A DNA stretch of 17,503 nt, from contig CAZOHH010000049.1 of the NCBI GenBank assembly GCA_964579735.1, positions 1 through 17,503 on the forward strand. Direction: 5' to 3'. The notes under the pieces are model-generated. The model did not search any database, was not told where the DNA came from, and worked only from the letters and a program-made list of their open reading frames with translations. The position numbers were made by a program, and so were the translations under genes. Positions 1-6,740 of the stretch are shown piece by piece. The stretch's first letter is position 1, and every line of letters begins with the position of its first letter. The stretch is from CAILLO01 sp964579735 (GTDB lineage: Bacteria > Bacillota > Clostridia > Saccharofermentanales > UBA5734).

Positions 1-2
1 AC

Positions 3-104
3 GCGCGGATTTCCGAAGAAGACAAGCGGAAGATCCTCGGGGGGAATATCCGGGGACTTCTCGCAAGGACTTATCCGTTGGCCAGCAGCTCCATCATGCG
101 CTGA
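3..104 (+). CDS. C-terminal tail of an amidohydrolase (partial)
   Basis: The plus frame that enters at the left edge reads ARISEEDKRKILGGNIRGLL and ends at TGA 102-104. The pattern 'SEE(D/E)(K/R)..ILGGN..RLL' is the usual last helix of metal-dependent amidohydrolases of the amidohydrolase_2 (TIM-barrel hydrolase/decarboxylase) family; this is family knowledge from memory. Only about 33 codons are in the window, so metal ligands and substrate cannot be judged. The last 34 bases overlap the 3' end of the convergent DJ-1-like gene. It could be a chance frame, but the tail motif is a good match and codon use looks coding. Confidence 0.55.
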   Translation, partial: ARISEEDKRKILGGNIRGLLARTYPLASSSIMR

Positions 105-895
105 GCGGTTTCGCTTCCTGAATTCTGGTTCTGTCCCGTGACGAGATTCCCGTCCGTGACGGTCAACGTCGCGAAGAAATCCCTGAAAGCGGTCCGGTAG
201 CGGAAGTCGGCACCGAGTCTTCGGAACTCCGACTCCGGGTGCAAGGGCGTCGACTCGATCCCGAGTTCTTCGACCTGCTTGTCGGTGACGGCGGTCATGG
301 CCTTGCCTTGCATCAGGGGCTTTCCATCGACTTCGGTGGCCTTCAGGAACCCGAGCGCGCCATGGCAGACCGACCCCAGGATCCTGCCTTCCGCATTCGC
401 CTTCGTGATCTTCTCGCCCAGAACGGCGCTCTGCCCCAGATCATAGGCTGCTCCCCAACCTCCCGCCATGAAGATCAGATCGTACTTCGAGAAATCGACG
501 TCATCGATCTTCATCGAATCCGCCACTTTCGCCTGCAGCTCCGCGTCTTTCCGGAACCGTCGGTCCGCCGGCGCGACCAGCGGGTACTTGAGGCTCGCCG
601 GCTCGATGGGGACTCTGCCGCCTTCGATGGACGCGAGGTCGACCTCCATGCCGGCATCCAGGAATTCGTAATAGGGTACGGTCAGCTCGGACGCGTAGAC
701 GCCGGTGGCCTTCCCCCCGACGCCCATCGTCCCCTGACTGGTCGTGATGATGAGCGCCGAATGCCCGGACAGTTCGTACTTCTTGCCCTCGTAGGGCGCA
801 TTCAAGCCCATCGCCGTCAACGCCGCAGGCAACGCGGCTGCGACCACTCCGACGACGACCACGACGATGCCGGCTGCGACTGCGATTCTTCTCAT
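71..895 (-). CDS. Membrane-anchored DJ-1/PfpI family protein
   Basis: This 274-aa protein belongs to the type 1 glutamine amidotransferase-like DJ-1/PfpI superfamily, closest in pattern to Hsp31/glyoxalase III-type members. Residues 4-29 form one hydrophobic segment, so the domain probably sits outside the membrane, tethered or secreted. The nucleophile elbow is SVCHGALG with Cys177-His178. An acidic residue in 'YASELTVPYYEFLDAG' (Glu70) lies where the family keeps its catalytic Glu, and 'DLIFMAGGWGA' (139-149) is the conserved strand and oxyanion loop. Family roles include protein/glyoxal repair, protease or chaperone; which applies here is unknown. I chose the ATG at 895 because GAGAGGAG stands 9 bases upstream. 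The longer open frame to 1057 runs through a terminator hairpin and lacks a better start. Confidence 0.85.
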   Translation of the reverse strand: MRRIAVAAGIVVVVVGVVAAALPAALTAMGLNAPYEGKKYELSGHSALIITTSQGTMGVGGKATGVYASELTVPYYEFLDAGMEVDLASIEGGRVPIEPASLKYPLVAPADRRFRKDAELQAKVADSMKIDDVDFSKYDLIFMAGGWGAAYDLGQSAVLGEKITKANAEGRILGSVCHGALGFLKATEVDGKPLMQGKAMTAVTDKQVEELGIESTPLHPESEFRRLGADFRYRTAFRDFFATLTVTDGNLVTGQNQNSGSETAQRMMELLANG

Positions 896-991
896 GGATC
901 CAATCTCCTCTCGCTCCTCGAAGACGAACTCTTCCCGAATCATTGTCCATCTCTTTCTGAGGTTCCGCCAGAGTCTGATGAAAATCGCTGG

Positions 992-1017
992 AAAAACAAA
1001 AGCCGGGTTCCCCCGGC
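992..1017 (-). terminator. Intrinsic terminator of the Rpn-like remnant
   Basis: On the minus strand GCCGGG (1017-1012) and CCCGGC (1007-1002) form a 6-bp stem with a 4-base loop, followed by TTTTGTTTTT (1001-992). It lies just past the stop of the minus-strand Rpn-like frame and upstream of the DJ-1-like gene. A near copy with the same stem occurs at 17450-17473. Confidence 0.75.
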
Positions 1018-1064
1018 AAACCATACGATATGAACCTCGATCGAATCCCAAGATCATTTCGCCG

Positions 1065-1694
1065 CTAATCGTCCTTCGACGTCACCACCGGCGAATCCTC
1101 CGACTTCCGAAAGCCTTCGATGCGTACTCGCTCGACCTCCTCGACAGACAACCCGGTTCCTGCAGAGACCGTAGCATTGTCGAGTCCGAGTCCAAGCAAC
1201 CGTTGAGCGCATTCCAGTTTTGCTTCGACCAGCCCTTCGACCAGCCCTTCGGCCATTCCCTTTGCCATTCCTTCAGCTGCGGCCAGGGCACTGGCTTTCC
1301 GCAGATGCTCCTTCCTGGCATACCGGTTCATGGCATCCCAGGCTTGCGCCTTATCCCGCTCGAATGCGATCACCCACTCGTTCTCGTCCTTGCTCATTTC
1401 CTCGAGCCGTTCAACAGCCTGCGAAATGGCCGGATCCTTCTGTGCCAGCATGTTCGTCACCTCCTTTCTTTCTCCGAATTCGAGGAACTGAAGCCACATC
1501 CCCAAGCGGTCGTCCGATGACGGCGAACCCAGCATGCGTGCCTTCCCCATCTCCACGATACGTACCTCCAGCACGTCTGTCAATTCTCCGGTACCGGCGC
1601 CAAAATGGAATACATGAACGGCTTCCTCGTCATACGGCGGTCCAGATCCTCCTCGATCGCGAGCAACACCTTGATTTCCTTGTCTTCCTGCATT
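1065..1694 (-). pseudogene. Rpn-family PD-(D/E)XK nuclease/transposase, C-terminal remnant
   Basis: The frame below about 1616 matches the C-terminal half of the Rpn (recombination-promoting nuclease, 'putative transposase') family: 'HVFHFGAGTGELTDVLEVRI', then 'WLQFLEFGERKEV', then the repetitive 'AEGMAKGMAEGLVEGLVEAK' tail and a closing 'LGLDNATVSAGTGLSVEEVERV'. The family is usually around 280-320 aa with the catalytic PD-(D/E)XK core in the N-terminal half. That half is absent here, and the frame is closed upstream by a stop at 1695-1697 with unrelated residues before HVF. The first possible start, a TTG at 1583, would give 172 aa. A second frame (1580-1720, 46 codons, GTG start near an AAAGG) looks codon-biased and overlaps that TTG as TTGA, so a rearranged or frameshifted 5' end is likely. 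Inactive as a nuclease, by inference. Confidence 0.7.
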
Positions 1695-1851
1695 TCAACA
1701 TGCTCATCCACTTCGGACACCTTTCCTTTCTGCAACGACGAACCGTCTCCCTACGACTCTAACGGCCCGAGGCAGAAGAAAGGATGGGTGGATCCCGACA
1801 GACGGTAACCGAATGTCGGCAACCGATGTCATTCGAGCGGATTCTGCGCTA

Positions 1852-1880
1852 TTGACGGGCACTCGGACGGGTGGTACGAT
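1852..1880 (+). promoter_or_regulatory. Promoter of the unknown protein/TetR unit
   Basis: TTGACG (1852-1857) and TACGAT (1875-1880) are separated by 17 bases, a near-consensus housekeeping sigma promoter. The predicted start point near 1887 falls against the palindrome at 1889-1902, so binding there would block initiation. Confidence 0.75.
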
Positions 1881-1888
1881 GCAGTTGT

Positions 1889-1902
1889 ACTGACCAGTCA
1901 GT
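1889..1902 (+). promoter_or_regulatory. Palindromic operator, probably for the TetR regulator
   Basis: ACTGAC-CA-GTCAGT is a perfect 6+2+6 inverted repeat at the predicted transcription start. Short palindromes of this kind are typical TetR-family sites, and the TetR gene is the second gene of the transcript. Autorepression is inferred from position. Confidence 0.7.
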
Positions 1903-1925
1903 TTACATACGAAAGGAGAACCCCC

Positions 1926-2231
1926 ATGGAAGCACTCGCATATCAGGCCGAAGTCGTCTTCACCCCCACGGAAGGGAAACGTGGTTCCACAGTGAGCGTC
2001 GAGGTCCGCCTCGACAAGGTCGTTCGCGAGGTCAGGAAATTCCACCTGACGGTCCCTGGACAGGGCTTCTTCGTGACGCTCAACCGCCTGGAAGACCGCC
2101 CCGACGTCTTCGCAGGCAGCACCCTCGTCCCTTGGGAAGCGCCGTCCGGCACCTACCCCATCGGCCTCTACGGTGTGGATGCGGAAGGAAATCGCGGACC
2201 GGCCGTCTACGCGTCCTACAAGGTCCTATGA
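1926..2231 (+). CDS. Unknown 101-aa protein, probable beta-sandwich
   Basis: I do not recognise this protein. It has no signal peptide, membrane segment or cysteine. Alternating hydrophobic strands and the motifs 'TPTEGKRGSTVSVEVRL' near the start and 'GTYPIGLYGVDAEGNRGP' near the end resemble an Ig-like or fibronectin-like beta-sandwich. The ATG follows GAAAGGAG with 6-8 bases between. It is the first gene behind the operator-bearing promoter and is followed, one base after its stop, by the GTG of the TetR gene, so it is the most likely target of that repressor. The high-GC codon use matches the neighbours. Confidence 0.75.
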   Translation: MEALAYQAEVVFTPTEGKRGSTVSVEVRLDKVVREVRKFHLTVPGQGFFVTLNRLEDRPDVFAGSTLVPWEAPSGTYPIGLYGVDAEGNRGPAVYASYKVL

Positions 2232-2232
2232 A

Positions 2233-2814
2233 GTGAGTCGGAAAAGAATCCTGGACGGAGCCGCCCAGGTCTTTTCGGAGCGCGGCTACCAGCTGGCCGG
2301 CATGGACGAGATCGCCAGCCGGTCCGGCGTAGCCAAGGGGTCCCTGTACTACCACTTCGCCGGCAAGGCCGAATTGTTCAAGACGGTCGTCACCGAAGGC
2401 ATCCAGGTACTGTCCGAGCAGACCGCGTCCATCTTCGACAGCGGGCTTCCCGTCCGTGAACAGATCCGCGCGGTGATCCGGAAGCACGTCGAGCTGTATC
2501 TCTCCTTCGGGGACCTCGCGAATGTCGTCTTCCGCGAAACGGGAATCGGCGTGGACGAACCGTTCCTACAGGAGATCAAGGCCGCCAAGGAAGCGCATGT
2601 GCGCCTGATCTCCGACATGCTTCGCAATGGAAGCGAACTCGGAATCTGCCGGCAGGTGGATTTCGGCATGACCGCCTGGGGACTGCTCGGTCTGCTGGAC
2701 GCCTTCTGCCGATATCGGCTGGGCTCCGCGGACCGCCCCGACTCGTGCGCGGATGCCATTTCCGATGCGCTCTACGACCTGGTCGGGGAGGGGATCCTTC
2801 TGCCTCAGGCGTGA
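2233..2814 (+). CDS. TetR/AcrR family transcriptional regulator
   Basis: A 193-aa one-component repressor. Residues 1-50 are the classic TetR DNA-binding domain: 'SRKRILDGAAQVFSERGY', then 'MDEIASRSGVAKGSLYYHF' as the helix-turn-helix, then 'GKAELF'. The remainder is the helical ligand-binding and dimer domain; its ligand cannot be read from sequence. The GTG at 2233 is chosen because AAGG stands about 9 bases upstream and the protein then begins like the family (MSRKRIL). In-frame GTG 2173 and ATG 2179 would add up to 20 residues overlapping the previous gene and have no clear ribosome site. It probably represses its own two-gene transcript through the palindrome at 1889-1902. Confidence 0.9.
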   Translation: MSRKRILDGAAQVFSERGYQLAGMDEIASRSGVAKGSLYYHFAGKAELFKTVVTEGIQVLSEQTASIFDSGLPVREQIRAVIRKHVELYLSFGDLANVVFRETGIGVDEPFLQEIKAAKEAHVRLISDMLRNGSELGICRQVDFGMTAWGLLGLLDAFCRYRLGSADRPDSCADAISDALYDLVGEGILLPQA

Positions 2815-2882
2815 TGACCCGCCGTTACGGTATTCTCTTCGTCAGCGTGCACTTCCTGCCGATAAGGCCCTGGGCAAGTTGC

Positions 2883-2914
2883 TTGTCTCCATTCGGTGTC
2901 CGGCAAGGTATAAT
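2883..2914 (+). promoter_or_regulatory. Probable promoter of the zinc-ribbon/DUF2085/aldehyde reductase unit
   Basis: A perfect TATAAT lies at 2909-2914, with the zinc-ribbon start about 40 bases downstream. The best -35 is TTGTCT at 2883-2888, but the 20-base spacing is long, so the -10 is the firm part. Confidence 0.5.
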
Positions 2915-2954
2915 CGAAGCTGCAGGATGACCATTTTCCTCAGGAGGTATGCAC

Positions 2955-3185
2955 ATGACCTGTCCGAAATGCGGCAGCCAGAACATCACTGTGGTCCCCG
3001 TCACCACGACCGAGACGAGAGGGAAGACCAAGGGCTTCGGCTGGATCAAGGCGTGCCTGGGCTGGCTGTTCTTCTCCCTTCCCGGCGTCCTATGCGGACT
3101 GTGCGGCATGGGGAAGGGCAAGTCGAGGACCAAGCACACGACGAAGTTGGTGAACGTATGCCACAACTGTGGGAAGCGGTTCTAA
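2955..3185 (+). CDS. Small zinc-ribbon protein with hydrophobic centre
   Basis: A 76-aa protein with CPKCG at its N-terminus (Cys3, Cys6) and CHNCG near its C-terminus, together a four-cysteine zinc ribbon folded around a hydrophobic stretch 'ACLGWLFFSLPGVLCGLCG' that could be a short membrane segment or buried core. Lysine/threonine-rich stretches flank it. AGGAGG at 2942-2947 is 7 bases before the ATG at 2955 but only 1 base before the ATG at 2949, so 2955 is the better start. Its stop lies 28 bases inside the next gene. Function unknown; a role in nucleic acid or membrane-protein binding is only inference. Confidence 0.8.
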   Translation: MTCPKCGSQNITVVPVTTTETRGKTKGFGWIKACLGWLFFSLPGVLCGLCGMGKGKSRTKHTTKLVNVCHNCGKRF

Positions 3186-3529
3186 ACGCCTTCAATTTCG
3201 TCGGAGACCACAGCGGATGCCACCAGCTGCCCGAGCGCTGCTTCACGGTCAAAGGATACACATTCCCCCTGTGCGCGCGCTGCACGGGTGTCTTCCTCGG
3301 GCAATCCATGGCCCTTCTGCTCCTCCCGTTCGGCGTCCGGACGGGCTGGATTCCCGCGCTCGTCCTCCTCGGTCTCATGGGTTTCGATTGGACCCTGCAA
3401 CGGCTTGAGATCCTTCCGTCCACGAACCCACGCCGGCTGGTGACTGGAATCCTCGGCGGATTCGGACTGTTCAGCCTCTACATCCAGATCGCGGTCGCAG
3501 GGCTCGAGTTGATCCACCCCGGCTTCTGA
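3158..3529 (+). CDS. DUF2085 family membrane protein
   Basis: A 123-aa protein matching DUF2085: 'CHQLPERCF', then 'PLCARCTGVFLG', then hydrophobic spans at roughly 51-72 and 94-117. The conserved cysteine set C..(H)Q.PER.F....C.RC.G suggests a metal- or redox-active site at the membrane face; the family has no assigned biochemical role that I know. It starts within the zinc-ribbon gene (28-base overlap) with only a weak GAAGTTGG upstream, which points to translational coupling. The aldehyde reductase gene starts 16 bases after its stop, so the three probably form one transcript. Confidence 0.85.
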   Translation: MPQLWEAVLNAFNFVGDHSGCHQLPERCFTVKGYTFPLCARCTGVFLGQSMALLLLPFGVRTGWIPALVLLGLMGFDWTLQRLEILPSTNPRRLVTGILGGFGLFSLYIQIAVAGLELIHPGF

Positions 3530-3545
3530 AAGGCAGGTACCCCAC

Positions 3546-4712
3546 ATGAACCCCTTCGTCTACGAGATCCCCACCAAGGTCCATTTCGGCGAGAACCAGC
3601 TCGAGCACCTCGGCCCCGAGCTCGCCCGCTTCGGCCAGCGCGTCCTTCTCACATACGGTGGAGGATCCATCAAGACGACCGGCCTCTACGACCGCGTCAT
3701 CGCTGAAATCAAGAAGGCCGGTCTCACCCTGTTCGAACTTCCCGGCATCGAGCCCAACCCGCGCATCACTTCGGTCCGGCAGGGCGCCGAACTCTGCAAG
3801 CGCGAGCGCATCGACGTGCTGCTCGCCGTCGGCGGCGGCTCCACGATCGACTGCACCAAGTTCATCGGCGCGGCCGTCTTCTACGACGGGGACGCCTGGG
3901 ACCTGAGCACCGGCGCGGCTCCGATCACCCGGTGCCTGCCGATCGTCACCGTCCTGACCCTCTCGGCCACCGGCTCCGAAATGGACTCGGGCGGCGTGAT
4001 CACCAACCTCGAGACCCAGGAGAAGCTCGGCAACGGACACCCCGTCATGGTCCCGAAGGTCTCCTTCCTCGACCCCACGAACACCTACACCGTCAATTCC
4101 TATCAGACCGCATGCGGCGCCGCCGACATCATCTCCCACACCCTGGAGGTCTACTGCAACACCGAACCCGACCTCGAGCTCCTCGACGGATTCATGGAGC
4201 ATATCATCCGCACCGTCGTCCAATACTCCCCCATAGCCCAGCGCAGCCCGGACGACTATGAGGCGCGTGCCAACCTCATGTGGGCCTCCTCCTGGGCCAT
4301 CAACGGCTTCGTCGCCGGCGGCAAGCGCCAGGCGTGGAGCTGCCACCCCATGGAGCACGAGGTCTCCGCGATCTACGACATCACCCACGGTCTCGGCCTC
4401 GCCATCCTGACGCCCCGCTGGATGGAATTCTGCCTCGACGCGCGCACGGCCCCGCGCTTGAAGCGCTTCGCCGTCAACGTCTTCGGCGTCGACCCGTCCC
4501 TCGATGCGTTCACCGCCGCACGCCAAGGAATCGCCAGGCTGTCGGCGTTCTACTTCGAGACTCTCGGCCTTGCGAGCTCCTTCACCGCGCTTGGAATCGA
4601 CCGCACGCACTTCGCGCACATGGCCGAGAAGGCCTGCGGCGGAGGAATCATCCCCGGATTCCAGCCACTGGACAAGCAGGCTGTGGAGACCATCTTCGAG
4701 ATGTGCATATAG
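3546..4712 (+). CDS. yqhD: Iron-containing alcohol dehydrogenase, YqhD/BdhA-like NADPH aldehyde reductase
   Basis: The 388-aa length and layout match the YqhD/BdhA branch of group III metal-dependent alcohol dehydrogenases, which reduce broad-range aldehydes to alcohols using NADPH in the cytosol. The nucleotide-binding signatures are 'TYGGGSIKTTGLYD' (36-49) and 'LLAVGGGSTIDCTKFI' (92-107). Metal ligands are predicted as Asp194 and His198 ('GAADIISHTLE'), His267 ('HPMEHE') and His281 ('DITHGLGLAI'); from memory these are the same four positions as in E. coli YqhD. The ATG follows AAAGGCAGG. It probably shares the transcript of the two small genes upstream and may serve fermentation or aldehyde detoxification. 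The gene is very GC-rich with C/G third positions, unlike the ATPase gene that follows. Confidence 0.93.
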   Translation: MNPFVYEIPTKVHFGENQLEHLGPELARFGQRVLLTYGGGSIKTTGLYDRVIAEIKKAGLTLFELPGIEPNPRITSVRQGAELCKRERIDVLLAVGGGSTIDCTKFIGAAVFYDGDAWDLSTGAAPITRCLPIVTVLTLSATGSEMDSGGVITNLETQEKLGNGHPVMVPKVSFLDPTNTYTVNSYQTACGAADIISHTLEVYCNTEPDLELLDGFMEHIIRTVVQYSPIAQRSPDDYEARANLMWASSWAINGFVAGGKRQAWSCHPMEHEVSAIYDITHGLGLAILTPRWMEFCLDARTAPRLKRFAVNVFGVDPSLDAFTAARQGIARLSAFYFETLGLASSFTALGIDRTHFAHMAEKACGGGIIPGFQPLDKQAVETIFEMCI

Positions 4713-4735
4713 CGTCGAAAGTTTCCGACATGGAT

Positions 4736-4769
4736 GTCAAAAACTTCATTACCCAGAGCAGTTTTTGAC
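4736..4769 (+). repeat. Perfect 10-bp inverted repeat, possible terminator or operator
   Basis: GTCAAAAACT (4736-4745) and AGTTTTTGAC (4760-4769) are exact complements around a 14-base loop. The site lies 24 bases after the aldehyde reductase stop and just before the promoter of the ATPase gene. A second small palindrome, GACAT-GG-ATGTC, overlaps its left arm, and AAACTTC occurs as a direct repeat at 4741 and 4781. It may end the upstream operon or bind a regulator; sequence alone does not decide. Confidence 0.5.
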
Positions 4770-4784
4770 TTGTAAGTCTGAAAC

Positions 4785-4813
4785 TTCACATTTCAGCTCT
4801 TTTCGGATACACT
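4785..4813 (+). promoter_or_regulatory. Probable promoter of the DUF4143 ATPase
   Basis: TTCACA (4785-4790) and TACACT (4808-4813) are 17 bases apart, giving a start near 4820, about 24 bases before the GTG. Confidence 0.5.
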
Positions 4814-4843
4814 GTCCTCAAGGTCAAGGAAGGAAGTGATTCC

Positions 4844-6085
4844 GTGAAGGAACGCATCGACAGGCCGGTCTACCTCAACAAACTGATAGAGTTCCAGGAC
4901 AAGGACGTCGTGAAAATCGTGACAGGAATCCGACGGTGTGGTAAATCGACACTACTCGACCTGTTCGAGGACCACTTGCTGAAGACCGGCATTCCTGCGG
5001 TGCGCATCGTCCACATGAATCTCGAGTCCATGCAATACAAGGACCTCCTGGACCACAATTCCTTCTACAAGCATGTCGCTGATCGCATTTCAGTGGGTGG
5101 GAGACATTACCTGATCTTCGACGAACTCCAATCGGTATCGAGCTGGGAGAAGGCGGTCGAGTCCTTCCGACTCGATTTCGATGTGGACATCTATATCACG
5201 GGTTCCAATGCCTACCTGCTTTCGTCGGAATTCTCGACGTTGCTTTCGGGACGGTATGTGGAAATCCAGCTGCTTCCACTGTCCTTCAAGGAATTCCTGA
5301 CGTTCTATTCCTTTGAGGATGACCCTTCGATTGAAGCACGATTCCAACGATATCTGCAGATTGGTGGCATGCCGGTCCTGAGGCAATTCAATTTCAATCT
5401 GCCACGAATCAACGAAACTCTCGAGGGTATCTATTCGACTGTCATTCTCCGGGACGTGCTCGAGCGAAACAAGGGTGCAGATCAGTCGTTGTTGAGGAAA
5501 ATCGTACTCTTCCTCTGCGACAACATCGGAAGCTTCACATCTCCGAACAATATCGGAAATGTCCTGTCCTCTGAAGGCGAACTGGAAACAGGCAAGAGCA
5601 GAAGGAATGTCAGCGTGGCAGGCCGCACCGTCGACAAGTATATCGGAATGCTGGAAAACTCTTTCGTGTTCCATACGGTCGGTCGATATGATATCAAAGG
5701 GAAGCAGCTTCTGAAGACCCTTGGCAAGATATACATCATCGACCTTGGATTCCGGAACATGTTGCTTGGATATCGAGACGCCGACCGGGGACACGTTCTG
5801 GAGAACATCGTCTATCTCGAACTGCTTCGGCGCGATTTCCGCGTATCCGTCGGCAAATTCGGCGATTCTGAAATCGATTTCGTAGCGGAGAACCCGAACG
5901 AGAAGCTATATATCCAGGTAACCGAGACAATGGAAAGTGAAACCGTTCGGGAGCGCGAACTTCGTCCACTTCGGGCGATACCGGACAACTACGAAAAACT
6001 TGTCCTTTCCATGGACCGTAGTTACATACGATCCTACGAGGGGGTGAAAATCCTGAACCTGATCGACTTCCTGCTTCAGAATTGA
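4844..6085 (+). CDS. AAA-family ATPase with DUF4143 domain
   Basis: A 413-aa protein of the AAA_14/DUF4143 family. Walker A is GIRRCGKST (28-36), Walker B is YLIFDELQ (89-96), and a sensor-like 'YITGSNAYLLS' follows (117-127). The C-terminal third, with 'FGDSEIDFVAE' then 'KLYIQVTE', carries the D...(E/Q)xK/T-like strand pattern of a PD-(D/E)XK nuclease fold that the DUF4143 region often resembles. The cellular role of the family is unsettled; many copies sit in accessory DNA. The GTG start is supported by AGGAAG 7 bases upstream. Its base composition is clearly lower in GC (a hand count of 5641-5700 gives 43%) than the preceding gene, which suggests acquisition. It is transcribed alone from its own promoter. 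Confidence 0.9.
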   Translation: MKERIDRPVYLNKLIEFQDKDVVKIVTGIRRCGKSTLLDLFEDHLLKTGIPAVRIVHMNLESMQYKDLLDHNSFYKHVADRISVGGRHYLIFDELQSVSSWEKAVESFRLDFDVDIYITGSNAYLLSSEFSTLLSGRYVEIQLLPLSFKEFLTFYSFEDDPSIEARFQRYLQIGGMPVLRQFNFNLPRINETLEGIYSTVILRDVLERNKGADQSLLRKIVLFLCDNIGSFTSPNNIGNVLSSEGELETGKSRRNVSVAGRTVDKYIGMLENSFVFHTVGRYDIKGKQLLKTLGKIYIIDLGFRNMLLGYRDADRGHVLENIVYLELLRRDFRVSVGKFGDSEIDFVAENPNEKLYIQVTETMESETVRERELRPLRAIPDNYEKLVLSMDRSYIRSYEGVKILNLIDFLLQN

Positions 6086-6142
6086 ACCATCCACAAACTC
6101 CACTCCCCCTCCCGCACGAAAGCCGTATCACTCGGCATGGCG

Positions 6143-6242
6143 NNNNNNNNNNNNNNNNNNNNNNNNNNNNNNNNNNNNNNNNNNNNNNNNNNNNNNNNNN
6201 NNNNNNNNNNNNNNNNNNNNNNNNNNNNNNNNNNNNNNNNNN
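6143..6242. other. Assembly gap (100 N)
   Basis: Exactly 100 N, the conventional placeholder for a gap of unknown size. The promoter and most of the leader of the rhodanese gene are lost in it; 57 bases before it, after the ATPase stop, show no gene. Confidence 0.99.
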
Positions 6243-6261
6243 ACAAGGGAAGGGGAACCCC

Positions 6262-6660
6262 ATGAAAAGAAACGTCCTGCTGGGACTCGCCGCCACTCTC
6301 TGCGTACTGACGCTTGCCTCGTGCGCTTCTCCCACGACCGCACCGGCGTCGGTCCAGATGATCACGCCCCAGGATGCCAAGGCGCGTCTCGATTCCGACA
6401 AGACCATCATCCTCGTCGACGTACGGACCCAGACGGAATTCGACACCGAACACATCCCAGGCGCGCACGTAGCCCCAGTCGAATACCTCTCGACCACGAC
6501 CGCTCAGTTGTTCCCCGACAAGAACGCGACCTATTTCATCTACTGCCGCAGCGGCAACCGCAGCGCCACGGCCTCGAGACTGCTCGTGGGTCTCGGCTAC
6601 CAGCACGTCTACGACCTCGGTGGAATCATAGACTGGCCGTACGAGACCGTCGTCGGATAA
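6262..6660 (+). CDS. Rhodanese-like lipoprotein
   Basis: A 132-aa single-domain rhodanese exported as a lipoprotein. The signal peptide is residues 1-20 with lipobox LASC, and Cys21 would be lipidated. The rhodanese domain follows: 'MITPQDAKARL', 'ILVDVRTQTEFDTEHIPGA' (50-68), then the catalytic loop 'YCRSGNRS' with Cys95, then 'YDLGGIIDW'. Such domains carry a persulfide on the active cysteine and move sulfur between acceptors; the physiological partner is unknown. The ATG follows AGGGAAGGGGA. Upstream context is lost in the gap, and the next gene has its own promoter. Confidence 0.93.
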   Translation: MKRNVLLGLAATLCVLTLASCASPTTAPASVQMITPQDAKARLDSDKTIILVDVRTQTEFDTEHIPGAHVAPVEYLSTTTAQLFPDKNATYFIYCRSGNRSATASRLLVGLGYQHVYDLGGIIDWPYETVVG

Positions 6661-6663
6661 TCC

Positions 6664-6692
6664 TCGCCACGCTCCCCTCCGGACGGTATACT
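6664..6692 (+). promoter_or_regulatory. Probable promoter of the SGNH hydrolase gene
   Basis: TATACT at 6687-6692 is a strong -10; TCGCCA (6664-6669), 17 bases upstream, is a moderate -35. The start would fall near 6699, about 42 bases before the ATG. Confidence 0.45.
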
Positions 6693-6740
6693 TGGAGAAG
6701 TGCGTAGATTCGCCAAGTGTTCGTCTACAGGAGGCTTCCC

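Noticed and set aside
896..1057. Longer N-terminus for the DJ-1-like protein
   Set aside because: It would run across the terminator hairpin at 992-1017, and the ATG at 895 has a good ribosome site and begins a natural signal-anchor.
3471..4619. 382-codon minus-strand open frame opposite the aldehyde reductase gene
   Set aside because: Low-complexity Gly/Asp/Val/Arg composition with no motif, as expected opposite a very GC-rich gene with a clear YqhD-type product.
6717..6740. Upstream GTG start for the SGNH hydrolase
   Set aside because: It would place AGGAGG inside the coding region; the ATG at 6741 has that site at ideal spacing.
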